A DNA stretch of 64,000 bases from Gordonia paraffinivorans NBRC 108238 (GTDB taxonomy: Bacteria; Actinomycetota; Actinomycetes; Mycobacteriales; Mycobacteriaceae): contig NZ_BAOQ01000027.1 of NCBI RefSeq assembly GCF_000344155.1, forward strand, positions 1 through 64,000. The letters are read 5' to 3'. Made by a program: the position numbers and the translations under genes. The notes under the pieces are model-generated. The model saw nothing but the letters and a program-made list of their open reading frames with translations, did not search any database and had not been told where the DNA came from. Below are positions 51,920-60,732 of the stretch, piece by piece; the first letter of the stretch is position 1, and every line of letters begins with the position of its first letter.

Positions 51920-51960
51920 ATCAAGGGGCGATTCCTCTGGCGACGTGTCCGATCGGTATG

Positions 51961-51974
51961 CGAACATATGTTCT
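51961..51974. promoter_or_regulatory. LexA (SOS) box at dinB
   Basis: CGAACATATGTTCT has the perfect core GAACATATGTTC and matches 10 of 12 fixed positions of the mycobacterial SOS box TCGAACNNNNGTTCGA when one flanking base each side is included. It abuts ATG 51975. Confidence 0.75.
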
Positions 51975-53216
51975 ATGCGGGTCGAGCGGCGCGAGCGGGA
52001 GGAGGCCTCGATCCTGCACGCCGACCTCGACTCGTTCTACGCCTCGGTCGAGCAGCGGGACGATCCCGCCCTGCGAGGACGCCCCGTCCTGGTCGGGGGA
52101 GGCGTGGTGCTGGCCGCCAGCTACGAGGCCAAGGCGAGGGGAGTGCGCTCGCCGATGCCCGGCCACGAGGCGCGCCGGCTCTGCCCGGACGCCGTCGTGG
52201 TCCGGCCGAGGTTCGACGCCTACATGGAGGCCAGCCGCGAGGTCTTCGACATCTTCCACGACACGACGCCTGTCGTGGAGGGCATCAGCGTCGACGAGGC
52301 GTTCCTCGATGTCGGCGGGCTCGGACGCGTCAGCGGGTCCCCGCAGGACATCGCCACGACGATCCGCCGCCGCGTCCGCGACGAGGTCGGTCTCCCGATC
52401 ACGGTGGGCGGCGCACGCAGCAAGTTCCTGGCCAAGGTCGCGAGTGCGGTCGGCAAACCCGACGGACTGCTGATCGTCGCACCGGGCACCGAGCTGTCCT
52501 TCCTGCATCCGCTGCCGGTCCGCAGGTTGTGGGGCGTCGGACCCGTCACCGAGGCCAAGCTCCACGACGCCGGCGTCGAGACGGTGGGCGACATCGCGGC
52601 ACTCGGACAACGTGCTCTTTGCTCGCTCCTCGGCCCCGGAGCCGGCCGGCACCTGTTCGCGCTGTCGCTGGCACAGGACCCCCGTCGCGTCGAGACGGGT
52701 AAGCGCCGCCATTCGATCGGCTCCCAACGCGCCCTCGGACGCCGGCCGAAGTCCGGCGCCGACCTCGAGGCGACGATCGTGGCCATCGTCGAACGGCTCG
52801 GCAAGCGGCTCCGGACCGCGGAGCGGGTGTGCCGCACGGTCGTCCTCCGGCTGCGATTCGACGACTTCACTCGCGCGACACGATCCCGCACGCTGCCCGA
52901 GCCCACCGATCGCACCGACATCGTCATGGCGACGGCGAGGGGGTTGCTGGCCGAGGCGATGCCGACCATCCGCGACAGCGGGTGCACGCTCCTCGGGCTG
53001 TCGCTGACCAACCTCGACCCTCGCGACAGCATTCAGTTGACGCTCCCGTTCGACACCGACAGGGCCGCGGGGAGCGTCTCGAGCGGACCGGGCGTCGGGG
53101 TTCGGCTCGACACCACCATGGACCTGCTGCGGGAGCGATTCGGCCGCGACTCGGTCACCCGCGCCGTGCTGATCGGCCGCGACCACGGCGACGACGCCCC
53201 GATGCTCCCTGACTAG
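51975..53216 (+). CDS. dinB: DNA polymerase IV (Y-family)
   Basis: 413 residues. Y-family motifs: ILHADLDSFYASVEQRDDPA (catalytic Asp and steric Phe-Tyr), GISVDEAFLDV (catalytic Asp-Glu), GGARSKFLAKVAS, and the thumb HhH LWGVGPVTEAKLHDAGV; a little-finger domain follows. The tail has IQLTLPF, a plausible clamp-binding motif. It performs error-prone translesion synthesis. ATG 51975 directly follows a LexA box, so SOS induction is likely, although mycobacterial DinB enzymes are often not SOS controlled. Confidence 0.95.
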   Translation: MRVERREREEASILHADLDSFYASVEQRDDPALRGRPVLVGGGVVLAASYEAKARGVRSPMPGHEARRLCPDAVVVRPRFDAYMEASREVFDIFHDTTPVVEGISVDEAFLDVGGLGRVSGSPQDIATTIRRRVRDEVGLPITVGGARSKFLAKVASAVGKPDGLLIVAPGTELSFLHPLPVRRLWGVGPVTEAKLHDAGVETVGDIAALGQRALCSLLGPGAGRHLFALSLAQDPRRVETGKRRHSIGSQRALGRRPKSGADLEATIVAIVERLGKRLRTAERVCRTVVLRLRFDDFTRATRSRTLPEPTDRTDIVMATARGLLAEAMPTIRDSGCTLLGLSLTNLDPRDSIQLTLPFDTDRAAGSVSSGPGVGVRLDTTMDLLRERFGRDSVTRAVLIGRDHGDDAPMLPD

Positions 53217-53324
53217 GGATTTCGTAGCGAAAATGCGCGCCATGTCCCGTTGTTCTCTACGAATCGTCGCGAGAATGCATCAGCCGGAGTACGACGGGGA
53301 TCGCGCGCACTAGAGTGTCAATCC

Positions 53325-54623
53325 ATGACGCAAGTAGACGCCACCAATCCCGATCTGGTGACCGTCGGGGTCCCGACGCACTGGTACAACCTCGCCGCCG
53401 AGCTCGACACCCCGATCCCGCCCCACCTGCATCCCGGCACCAAGGAGCCGGTGGGACCCGACGACCTGGCCGCGCTGTTCCCCAGTGGTCTCATCGCCCA
53501 GGAGGTCTCGTCCGAGCCGTACATCGAGATCCCGGAACCGGTCCGTGAGATCTACAAGATGTGGCGGCCCTCGCCGCTGATCCGCGCCCGCAAGTTCGAG
53601 AAGGCGCTCAACACCAAGGCCCGCATCTACGTCAAGTACGAGGGCGTGAGCCCGGTCGGCAGCCACAAGACCAATTCGGCTGTGGCGCAGGCGTACTACA
53701 ACAGCGTCGACGGCGTCACCAAGCTCACCACCGAGACCGGCGCCGGTCAGTGGGGCAGTGCGCTGGCCTTCGCCGGGGCCCAGTTCGGCATCGACGTCGA
53801 GGTGTGGCAGGTCCGCGCGTCGTACGACTCGAAGCCCTACCGCGGCTTCCTGATCCGCACCTACGGCGGCACCCTGCACCCGAGCCCGTCGGACCTCACC
53901 GAGTCGGGCCGGGCCATGCTCGCCAAGGATCCGAACACCACGGGCAGCCTGGGAATGGCCGTCAGCGAGGCGGTCGAGGTCGCCGCCTCTGACCCGGACA
54001 CCCGATATGCACTCGGCAGCGTGCTCAACCACGTCGTGCTGCACCAGAGTGTCATCGGCCAGGAGGCCGTCGATCAGCTCAACGCGGTCGAGCCCGGTGG
54101 CGCCGACGTCGTCTTCGGTTGCGCCGGCGGCGGTTCCAACCTCGCCGGGCTCTCGTTCCCGTTCCTGCGGGAGAAGATCCACGGCCGTTCCAACCCGCGC
54201 ATCGTCGCCGCGGAGCCGGCCGCCTGCCCGTCGATCACCCAGGGCGAGTACCGCTACGACCACGGTGACGTTGCCGGCCTCACGCCGCTGCTCAAGATGC
54301 ACACGCTCGGAATGGATTTCGTTCCGGACCCGATCCACGCCGGCGGCCTGCGCTACCACGGCATGGCGCCCGCGCTCAGCCACACCGTCGAGCTCGGACT
54401 GGTCGAGGGTGTCGCCATCACGCAGAAGGACGCCTTCGCGGCGGGTGTGACGTTTGCGCGCACGCAGGGCATCGTCCCGGCACCGGAGTCGACGCACGCC
54501 ATCGCCGCGTGTGCCGCGGCCGTTGCCGACAGCGACAAGGAGCAGGTCGTCGTCATCGGCCTGTCCGGTCACGGACAGCTCGATCTGCCGGCCTACGCGG
54601 AATTCCTCGACGGCAGGATCTGA
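53325..54623 (+). CDS. TrpB2-type tryptophan synthase beta-like protein
   Basis: 432 residues, fold type II PLP enzyme of the TrpB2 branch: long N-terminus with VGVPTHWYNLAAELDTPIPP, RPSPLIRARKFEKAL, then the PLP Lys in VSPVGSHKTNSAVAQAY, and GGGSNL phosphate-binding (GCAGGGSNLAGL), with GIVPAPESTHA late. TrpB2 can make tryptophan from indole and serine, or use O-phosphoserine. There is no trpA or trpC next door. ATG 53325 follows TAGAGT (53311-53316), so the mRNA is probably near-leaderless. Confidence 0.9.
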   Translation: MTQVDATNPDLVTVGVPTHWYNLAAELDTPIPPHLHPGTKEPVGPDDLAALFPSGLIAQEVSSEPYIEIPEPVREIYKMWRPSPLIRARKFEKALNTKARIYVKYEGVSPVGSHKTNSAVAQAYYNSVDGVTKLTTETGAGQWGSALAFAGAQFGIDVEVWQVRASYDSKPYRGFLIRTYGGTLHPSPSDLTESGRAMLAKDPNTTGSLGMAVSEAVEVAASDPDTRYALGSVLNHVVLHQSVIGQEAVDQLNAVEPGGADVVFGCAGGGSNLAGLSFPFLREKIHGRSNPRIVAAEPAACPSITQGEYRYDHGDVAGLTPLLKMHTLGMDFVPDPIHAGGLRYHGMAPALSHTVELGLVEGVAITQKDAFAAGVTFARTQGIVPAPESTHAIAACAAAVADSDKEQVVVIGLSGHGQLDLPAYAEFLDGRI

Positions 54624-55369
54624 TGTCGCCGGCGATGCGGACGGTCGGCGTCGACCTGTCCGCATCGCCGGACAAGACCGCGATCGCGGTCCTCGAATGG
54701 TTCGACGACCGCGCCGAAGTGGTCGAACTGGGGGTCGGATGCGACGACGCCGCGATCCGGCACCTCGTCGACGGTGCGACACGTGTCGGCATCGACTCGC
54801 CCTTCGGCTGGCCCGATGACTTCGTCGAGTTCGTTGTCGCACATCACCGTGGCGGCTTACCGGGTGGGCGCGGCCTCGACGAGATCTCCCGGCGCCGTCC
54901 TCTCGCGCTCCGCCGCACCGACCTGTGGGTCGCAGAGTCCGGCCTCGGTCGCCCGCTCAGCGTGTCGGCGGACCAGATCGCACACGTCGCCTTCCGCTGC
55001 GCGGGCCTACTCGCCGACCTCGGCGTCGAGAACCGGGTGGACGGTTGGGCCGTCGAGGCCTACCCGGCGGGGGCGCTGAAGCGGTGGGGACTCACCTCGC
55101 GCGGATACAAGCGTTCCGCCAACCGATCCGTGCTCGCCGAACTCGTCGACGCCCTGTGCTCCGCGGCGCCCTGGCTCGTTCTCGGTCGGCACGACGGCCT
55201 CATGCGTACCGACGACGATGCTTTCGACGCGGTGATCACCGCTTTGATCGCACGGGCTGCGGAACTGGGCCTGACCACACGGCCTTCGGCTGACGACCTC
55301 GCGGTCGCGCTGCGGGAGGGGTGGATTCACGTGCCCGAATGCGCGCTGGACTCCCTGGCGTGCGGATAG
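54623..55369 (+). CDS. DUF429 family protein
   Basis: 248 residues with an RNase H-like fold as in DUF429: TVGVDLSASPDKTAIAVLEW, RVGIDSPFGWPDDFVEFV, RRTDLWVAE, VEAYPAGALKRWGL (the Ala/Tyr-Pro motif) and DDAFDAVITALIARAAELGL. The Asp positions suggest a nuclease-like site. Function is unknown. ATG 54623 overlaps the TrpB2 stop (TGATG), so the two are coupled. Confidence 0.82.
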   Translation: MSPAMRTVGVDLSASPDKTAIAVLEWFDDRAEVVELGVGCDDAAIRHLVDGATRVGIDSPFGWPDDFVEFVVAHHRGGLPGGRGLDEISRRRPLALRRTDLWVAESGLGRPLSVSADQIAHVAFRCAGLLADLGVENRVDGWAVEAYPAGALKRWGLTSRGYKRSANRSVLAELVDALCSAAPWLVLGRHDGLMRTDDDAFDAVITALIARAAELGLTTRPSADDLAVALREGWIHVPECALDSLACG

Positions 55370-55403
55370 GCGCGGGACGCGAGCCGAGTCGCCCTGTCGC
55401 AAC

Positions 55404-55988
55404 TCACACCAACATCTTCCGCATCAGCACTCGTGGGAATCCGTTCAACACCGAGGTCGTGTCCGCGGCCTTGGTGAACCCGTGCTTCTCGAACAACCCG
55501 CGGGTCCCGACATAGGCCATCGTGAGATCGACCTTCTCCCCGCGGTTGTCGACGGGGTAGCCCTCGATCGCCGGGGCGCCGTTGGATCGCGCGTACTCGA
55601 CCGCGCCCTCGAGCAGCGCATGTGAAATGCCCTTCTTCCGGTGGCCGGGTCGCACCCGGATGCACCACACGCACCACACCGGGAGGTCGTCGACGTGCGG
55701 GATCGTGCGATTGCGGGCGAACGTCGTGTCTGCGCGCGGTGACACCGCCGCCCAACCCACGACCTCCTCTGTCTCCCCGCTCGTGTCATACGCGAGGACG
55801 CCGAGCGGAATCCCGCTGTCGCACAACTGCTTGACGAACTCGCCTCGCTGCTCGCGCTGCAACTGCTGGTTCTGCTTGCTCGGTATCCGGTAGCTGAGAC
55901 ACCAGCAGACGTTGGAGGTCGGCTTCTTGGGACCGACCATCGTCGCGATGTCGTCGAAGACGGTGGCGGGCCGGACGTCGATCGTCAT
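55404..55988 (-). CDS. GNAT-family N-acetyltransferase
   Basis: 194 residues. The acetyl-CoA motif A is WCIRVRPGHRKKGISHALLE; a final beta strand (KHGFTKAADT) and RVLMRKMLV close the fold. A Cys-Trp-rich stretch (NVCWCLSYRIP) near residue 27 is as in many actinobacterial GNAT proteins. The substrate is unknown. It is convergent with the DUF429 gene. Confidence 0.85.
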   Translation of the reverse strand: MTIDVRPATVFDDIATMVGPKKPTSNVCWCLSYRIPSKQNQQLQREQRGEFVKQLCDSGIPLGVLAYDTSGETEEVVGWAAVSPRADTTFARNRTIPHVDDLPVWCVWCIRVRPGHRKKGISHALLEGAVEYARSNGAPAIEGYPVDNRGEKVDLTMAYVGTRGLFEKHGFTKAADTTSVLNGFPRVLMRKMLV

Positions 55989-56043
55989 GCACCCACTGTC
56001 GCGAGGCTCGTCCGGGATTTCAAGGGACAGAACCGGTCCGCGT

Positions 56044-56652
56044 TCAGCGGCTCGTTCTCGATCCGTACACCGTGCGATACCAGACGGCGGTGAGGATCTC
56101 GATGGCCGTCTCGTCGTCGGGGATCGACCCGGCGACCCCGCCCCGGACGGCGAGCCAGGACCAGCACGACGATTCGAGCATGTTGACCAGGACGGTCGCG
56201 AGCGGTTCGAGGGGGATGCCGATGTCGTACCCGCCGCGCTCGGCGCCGTGCAGGCCGGCGAGCACCTGCTTGATGCCGGCAGCGCGTTGCGCATGCCAGC
56301 GGTCGCGGAAGTCGTCGTCGAGCATCGACATCTGGAACAGGCCGATGATCTCGGGCAGGTACTTCTTGTAGGTGGTCCAATAGGCGGTCACGGCCTGGCG
56401 GACCCCGTCCTCGGGGTCGGTGTTCTTGCTGGCGAGCGAGGCCTCGACCACCTCGTTGCTGAACTGGTCCAGCAGCGCCTCGAGCAACTGATCCTTGTTG
56501 TCGTAGTAGTTGTAGAACGACCCCGTCGAGCGGCCCGCGGCCTGTGCGATGTCGGAGATCTTGGTGTTCAGGTAGCCCTTCTCGGCGAAACAGCGTCGCG
56601 CTGCGTCGAGGAATGCAGCCTCCGTTTGACGTCCCTTGTTCGTCGGCGGCAC
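56044..56652 (-). CDS. TetR-family regulator of the dioxygenase/hydrolase operon
   Basis: 202 residues. HTH: EAAFLDAARRCFAEKGYLNT, SDIAQAAGRSTGSFYNYYDN, KDQLLEALLDQFSNEVVEAS. The C-terminal domain is helical with a Trp pair (ESSCWSWLAV). GTG 56652 is chosen because GGAAGGAGAG lies 7 bases upstream; ATG 56682 would place the ribosome site inside the gene. It is divergent from the gene at 56861 and probably represses it through the site at 56749-56774. Confidence 0.88.
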   Translation of the reverse strand: MPPTNKGRQTEAAFLDAARRCFAEKGYLNTKISDIAQAAGRSTGSFYNYYDNKDQLLEALLDQFSNEVVEASLASKNTDPEDGVRQAVTAYWTTYKKYLPEIIGLFQMSMLDDDFRDRWHAQRAAGIKQVLAGLHGAERGGYDIGIPLEPLATVLVNMLESSCWSWLAVRGGVAGSIPDDETAIEILTAVWYRTVYGSRTSR

Positions 56653-56740
56653 CGCGCACTCTCCTTCCGCGGGGCGGTTCATCTCATCGAATCACGCAAC
56701 TGCGTCCGGTTCGCGGACGTCTCGTCGGAGACTGTGGCCC

Positions 56741-56774
56741 TTGTCATATTCTGAACCTGAATCTAGCATCAGAA
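56741..56774 (+). promoter_or_regulatory. Promoter and TetR-like operator for the dioxygenase operon
   Basis: TTGTCA (56741-56746), 17-base spacer, TAGCAT (56764-56769). TTCTGA (56749-56754) and TCAGAA (56769-56774) are exact inverted arms flanking the -10. A divergent TetR gene makes this a likely operator. Confidence 0.65.
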
Positions 56775-56860
56775 AATCCGCGCGGGAACAGCCTGGGGAG
56801 GGACTCCGCGCAGGACGTCGCCTGTCACGCCCTCCCGACCACAGCTCAGGAGTGGAGCCC

Positions 56861-57979
56861 ATGGAATCGTTCATCCAGCACCGGAAGGGCCGCACGCCGC
56901 GGCAGGTCCACCGCGACGTCGAAGACTTCAAGGACGACGAACTCGGCCGCTACGGCTTCACCGGCCGCACCGCGCACCTCTACCGGCGCAACGATCCGAC
57001 GCAGTTCCGCGCGGTCGGGACCCACACCGGCGTTGACAAGTTCGTCACCGAGCTGACCCCGACCGATCAGATCGATCCGGCGGGCGAGCCGTTGCTGATG
57101 TTCTACAACGACGACTGCCGCATCTCGCTGAGCCGACGCAGCGAGGCAGCGCCGTTCTGGTTCCGGCCGGTCGACGGCGACGAGCTGTTCTTCGTCCACG
57201 AGGGCACCGGCTACTTCGAGACCGAGTTCGGCCGCCTGCCCTACCGCCCCGGCGACTACCTCTACATCCCGAAGGGCTGCACGTACCGACAGGTCCCCGA
57301 CAACCCGTCGCTGCTGCTGATCATCGAGGCGGTCGAGGAATTCCGGGTGCCCGAGCCCGGTGTGCTCGGACGGTTCTTCCCGTTCGACTCCTCGCTTGTC
57401 GTCGTGCCCGAGGCGGAGGCCTTCGAGGGTGACGGCCGCGACGAGTACGAGGTCCGGTTCCGCCAGCGTGACGGCGAGACGACCCTGTACTACCCGTTCC
57501 ACCCGCTCGACGTCGAGGGCTGGCGCGGCGACCTGTTCCCGTTCACGTTCAACATCGAGGACTACGACGTCATCACCTCGGAGTCGGTCCACCTCCCGCC
57601 CACCGTGCACCTGTTCATGCAGGCGACCGGCGTCTACGTCATGAACTTCCTTCCGCGACCGGCGGAGTCGCGCAAGGGTGCCGAACGACTGCCCTGGTAC
57701 CACCGCAACACCGACTTCGACGAGATCGCGTTCTTCCACGGCGGCAAGCTGTTCGGCGTCGACATGCCGCCCGGCTTCATCTCCCTTGCGCCACAGGGCC
57801 TTCACCACGGCATCCCGGAACGGGCCCGCGAACGGTCGCGGCGCAAGTTCGACGAGTTCGACCGCGTCGAATGGAAGGTCATCGCGATCGACACCCGACG
57901 CCGCCTGATCCCCACCCCCGTGATGACCGGTTCGGCCGATTCCGCGGCCGCCGAGGTCCCCGAAGGAGCCCGCGCATGA
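56861..57979 (+). CDS. Homogentisate 1,2-dioxygenase-fold protein
   Basis: 372 residues, bicupin of the HmgA family but shorter than true HmgA (about 430-450). GDELFFVHEGTGYFETEFG and PGDYLYIPKGCTYRQV are N-terminal cupin signatures, and PTVHLFMQATGVYVMNFLPR and SLAPQGLHHGIPE are in the iron-binding half. It may cleave an aromatic ring with O2. No fumarylacetoacetase or maleylacetoacetate isomerase is nearby; instead an alpha/beta hydrolase overlaps it by 4 bases. ATG 56861 follows AGGAGTGGAG. Confidence 0.8.
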   Translation: MESFIQHRKGRTPRQVHRDVEDFKDDELGRYGFTGRTAHLYRRNDPTQFRAVGTHTGVDKFVTELTPTDQIDPAGEPLLMFYNDDCRISLSRRSEAAPFWFRPVDGDELFFVHEGTGYFETEFGRLPYRPGDYLYIPKGCTYRQVPDNPSLLLIIEAVEEFRVPEPGVLGRFFPFDSSLVVVPEAEAFEGDGRDEYEVRFRQRDGETTLYYPFHPLDVEGWRGDLFPFTFNIEDYDVITSESVHLPPTVHLFMQATGVYVMNFLPRPAESRKGAERLPWYHRNTDFDEIAFFHGGKLFGVDMPPGFISLAPQGLHHGIPERARERSRRKFDEFDRVEWKVIAIDTRRRLIPTPVMTGSADSAAAEVPEGARA

Positions 57980-59157
57980 CGGCCACGCTGCCGCGTCACG
58001 AGTACGAACGCATCCCCTACCTCGTCGTCTTCGACGACACGTCGGCCTACAAGGACACCTACGGCGGGGTCACCGAGAGCGTCGTCCTCGAGAGCTACCT
58101 GCTCAAACCCGTTGGGGTGCCATCAAAGAACGTCATCATTTTCATGCACCCCATCGGCGGTGGCGCCTACCTGCCGATGACGAACGCGCTCGCGCGGGCG
58201 GGCCACCACGTCATCTACTGCAACAGCCGATACCGCGGCGTCGACAGCGCGCTGATCATGGAGAAGGTCGTCCAGGATCTGGGAGCCTGCGTGAAGGACG
58301 CCAAGGAACGCCTCGGCTACGAGAAGGTCATCCTGGCCGGCTGGAGCGGTGGCGGGGCGCTGTCGCTGTTCTATCAGCAGCAGGCGCAGCGCGCGACGAT
58401 CACCGAGACCCCGGCGGGGGAGCCGCCGGACCTCACCCGGCTCGACCTGCCGGCCGCCGACGGCATGATGCTCCTCGCGGCACATGTCTCGCGCCACGGG
58501 ACGTTGACCGAGTGGATGGACCCGTCGATCCTCGACGAGAACGACCCGGACAAGCGAGATCCCGAGCTCGATCTGTACAACCCGGACAACCCGAACCAGC
58601 CGCCGTACAGCGCCGAGTTCCTGGAGCGCTACCGTGCCGCGCAGATCGAGCGGAACCGGCGGATCACCGCCTGGGTGAAAGAGCAGCTCGCCGAGCTCCG
58701 CGGCCGCGGCGAGCCGCTGATGGAGCGCGGGTTCATCGTGCACGGCACCATGGCCGATCCGCGGTGGCTCGATCTCTCCGTCGATCCCAGCGATCGCGAA
58801 CTCGGTTGCTACCTCGGCGATCCGCGCATCGTGAACATGGGACCGGTCGGTCTTGCCCGCTTCTCGACGCTGCGGAGTTGGCTGTCGCAGTGGAGTTACG
58901 ACGACGCCAACGGCGACGGGCCGCGCTGTGCAGCCGATCTCGAGGTTCCCACGCTGGTCATCGGCAACTCGGCGGACAACGCGTGCACGCCCAGCCACAC
59001 CAAGAGGCTGTTCGACGCGGTCGGACACCCGGACAAGACGATGCACACCATCGTCGGTGCGACGCACTACTACTCGGGCCGCGACCAGATCCCCAAGCTC
59101 AAGGAGGCGGTCGGGATCATCACCGAGTGGCTGGGGGAGCGCGGCTGGGCGAACTGA
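57976..59157 (+). CDS. Alpha/beta hydrolase
   Basis: 393 residues. The oxyanion region IIFMHPIGGGAYLPM and the nucleophile elbow GWSGGG (LAGWSGGGALSLFYQQQ) are clear; a long cap insertion (about 150-290, charged and Pro-rich) and the catalytic Asp/His at VIGNSADNACTPSH and GATHYYSG follow. It overlaps the dioxygenase-like gene (ATGA) and is probably its pathway partner, hydrolysing the ring-cleavage product or freeing the substrate; this is inference. Confidence 0.85.
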   Translation: MTATLPRHEYERIPYLVVFDDTSAYKDTYGGVTESVVLESYLLKPVGVPSKNVIIFMHPIGGGAYLPMTNALARAGHHVIYCNSRYRGVDSALIMEKVVQDLGACVKDAKERLGYEKVILAGWSGGGALSLFYQQQAQRATITETPAGEPPDLTRLDLPAADGMMLLAAHVSRHGTLTEWMDPSILDENDPDKRDPELDLYNPDNPNQPPYSAEFLERYRAAQIERNRRITAWVKEQLAELRGRGEPLMERGFIVHGTMADPRWLDLSVDPSDRELGCYLGDPRIVNMGPVGLARFSTLRSWLSQWSYDDANGDGPRCAADLEVPTLVIGNSADNACTPSHTKRLFDAVGHPDKTMHTIVGATHYYSGRDQIPKLKEAVGIITEWLGERGWAN

Positions 59158-59183
59158 TCCGTACCGGACCCGGCGCGTCCGAG

Positions 59184-59257
59184 ATCCGCCCCTGATCTCC
59201 ACCCTCGGCAGCGCAGCGGATGCGATGACGTCATCCGCTGCGCGCTGGAGGGCGGAT
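59184..59257. terminator. Bidirectional terminator between convergent genes
   Basis: GCGCAGCGGATG (59211-59222) pairs exactly with CATCCGCTGCGC (59232-59243). ATCCGCCC (59184-59191) also pairs with GGGCGGAT (59250-59257). Confidence 0.75.
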
Positions 59258-59282
59258 TCCGGGGCGCTTCCCAGGCCCCGGC

Positions 59283-60674
59283 TCAGCCGAGCAGCTTCTT
59301 CTGCACCTTGCCCATCGCGTTTCGGGGAAGCGAGTCGACGAACCGGATCTCCCGCGGGCGCTTGTGATTCGACAGTTCGCCGGCGACGAACTCGATGAGT
59401 TCGGTGTCGGCCACCTCATCACCCACCACGTAGGCGACGATCCGCTGGCCGAGGTAGTCGTCGGGGACGCCGATCACCGCGACCTCTCGTACCGCCGGGT
59501 GGGCGAGCAGCACCGTCTCGATCTCGCCCGCCCCGATGCGGTAGCCGGCCGACTTGATGAGGTCGGTGGCGCGCCGGCCGACGATGCGGTGCATACCGGA
59601 CGGATCGATGACGGCGACGTCGCCGGTCGCGAAGAACCCGTCGTCGAGCCAGGATTCGGTGGTCGCCTCCGGCCGGTTGAGGTAGCCCGAGGACATCATC
59701 GGTCCGCGCACGTGGAGGTCGCCGACGCTCTCGCCGTCGTGGGGGACGTCCTCTCCGCCTTCGCGGAGTCGCGTCTCGACCCCGGCCAACGGCAGTCCGA
59801 CCCACCCGGGCCGTCGTTCGCCGTCGACGCGGGTGCTCACGGTGATGAGCGTTTCGGTCATGCCGTATCGCTCGACGATCTCGTGCCCGGTCAGGTCTCG
59901 GATCCGCTCGAAGACGGGCACCGGCAGGGGCGCGCTCCCGGAGACCAGCACCCGCGCCGACGAGAGGGTCCGGGCCGCGTCGGGGTCCGCGCCGACCCGG
60001 CTCCACACCGTCGGCACCCCGAAGAACATCGACGCCCCGGATTCGGCGGCCGCGGCATACCCCGGCGCGGTCGGTTTCACGGTGTGGATCAGCCGGCCGC
60101 CGCGTCGGAGCGGGCCGAGCACACCGAGGATCAGCCCGTGCACGTGGAACAGGGGGAGGCCGTGGGCGAGCGTGTCGTCGGCGGTCCACAGCCAGGCGTC
60201 GGCGAGCGCATCGAGTCCCTCGGCGATCGCGTGGCGGGTGATCGGCACGCCCTTCGGCAGTCCGGTGGTACCGGAGGTGTAGAGGATCAGGGCCGTTGAA
60301 TCGGCGCGCGGTTCGGGGTGCCGGTGCCACGACTTCGCGTACCGGCGGACCGGGACGACGGGCAGGGTGGTCTCATCCGGGGCCGGACCGAGCCACGCCT
60401 GTGCACCGGAGTCGGAGAGGATGTGCTCGAGTTCGCGCGGCCCGGAGTCGGGCGGCACCGGCACGACGGGGACGCCGGCGATCAATCCGCCGACGACGGC
60501 GAGGACCGTCTCGACGGTCGGCTGCGCCAGAACCGCGACGGTTCGCGCTCCCGCTATCCGTTCGGCGACGGCGGTGGCGGCGCCGACCAGATCCTCGCGG
60601 GACAGGTGATCGTCGCCGATGCGGACGACTTCGGGATCATCCGGGGCTGTGGGGGTCAACGTCGGCAACAGCAC
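59283..60674 (-). CDS. FadD36-like acyl-CoA (malonyl-CoA type) synthetase
   Basis: 463 residues, compact ANL enzyme. MLLPTLTP start, ALILYTSGTTGLPKGVPITR (P-loop), VERYGMTETLITVS, DDGFFATGDVAVID and LPRNAMGKVQKKLL (catalytic Lys) are present. Starting residues and length match mycobacterial FadD36 better than long FadD types. GTG 60674 is the start. It converges with the hydrolase gene across a hairpin. The substrate is unknown; short or dicarboxylic acyl groups are likely for this size class. Confidence 0.85.
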   Translation of the reverse strand: MLLPTLTPTAPDDPEVVRIGDDHLSREDLVGAATAVAERIAGARTVAVLAQPTVETVLAVVGGLIAGVPVVPVPPDSGPRELEHILSDSGAQAWLGPAPDETTLPVVPVRRYAKSWHRHPEPRADSTALILYTSGTTGLPKGVPITRHAIAEGLDALADAWLWTADDTLAHGLPLFHVHGLILGVLGPLRRGGRLIHTVKPTAPGYAAAAESGASMFFGVPTVWSRVGADPDAARTLSSARVLVSGSAPLPVPVFERIRDLTGHEIVERYGMTETLITVSTRVDGERRPGWVGLPLAGVETRLREGGEDVPHDGESVGDLHVRGPMMSSGYLNRPEATTESWLDDGFFATGDVAVIDPSGMHRIVGRRATDLIKSAGYRIGAGEIETVLLAHPAVREVAVIGVPDDYLGQRIVAYVVGDEVADTELIEFVAGELSNHKRPREIRFVDSLPRNAMGKVQKKLLG

Positions 60675-60732
60675 TTCTCCAGGGTGCCATGTCGCGGACC
60701 CGTTTCCGCGGAAGCACTCTCGGCCCGCGTGG

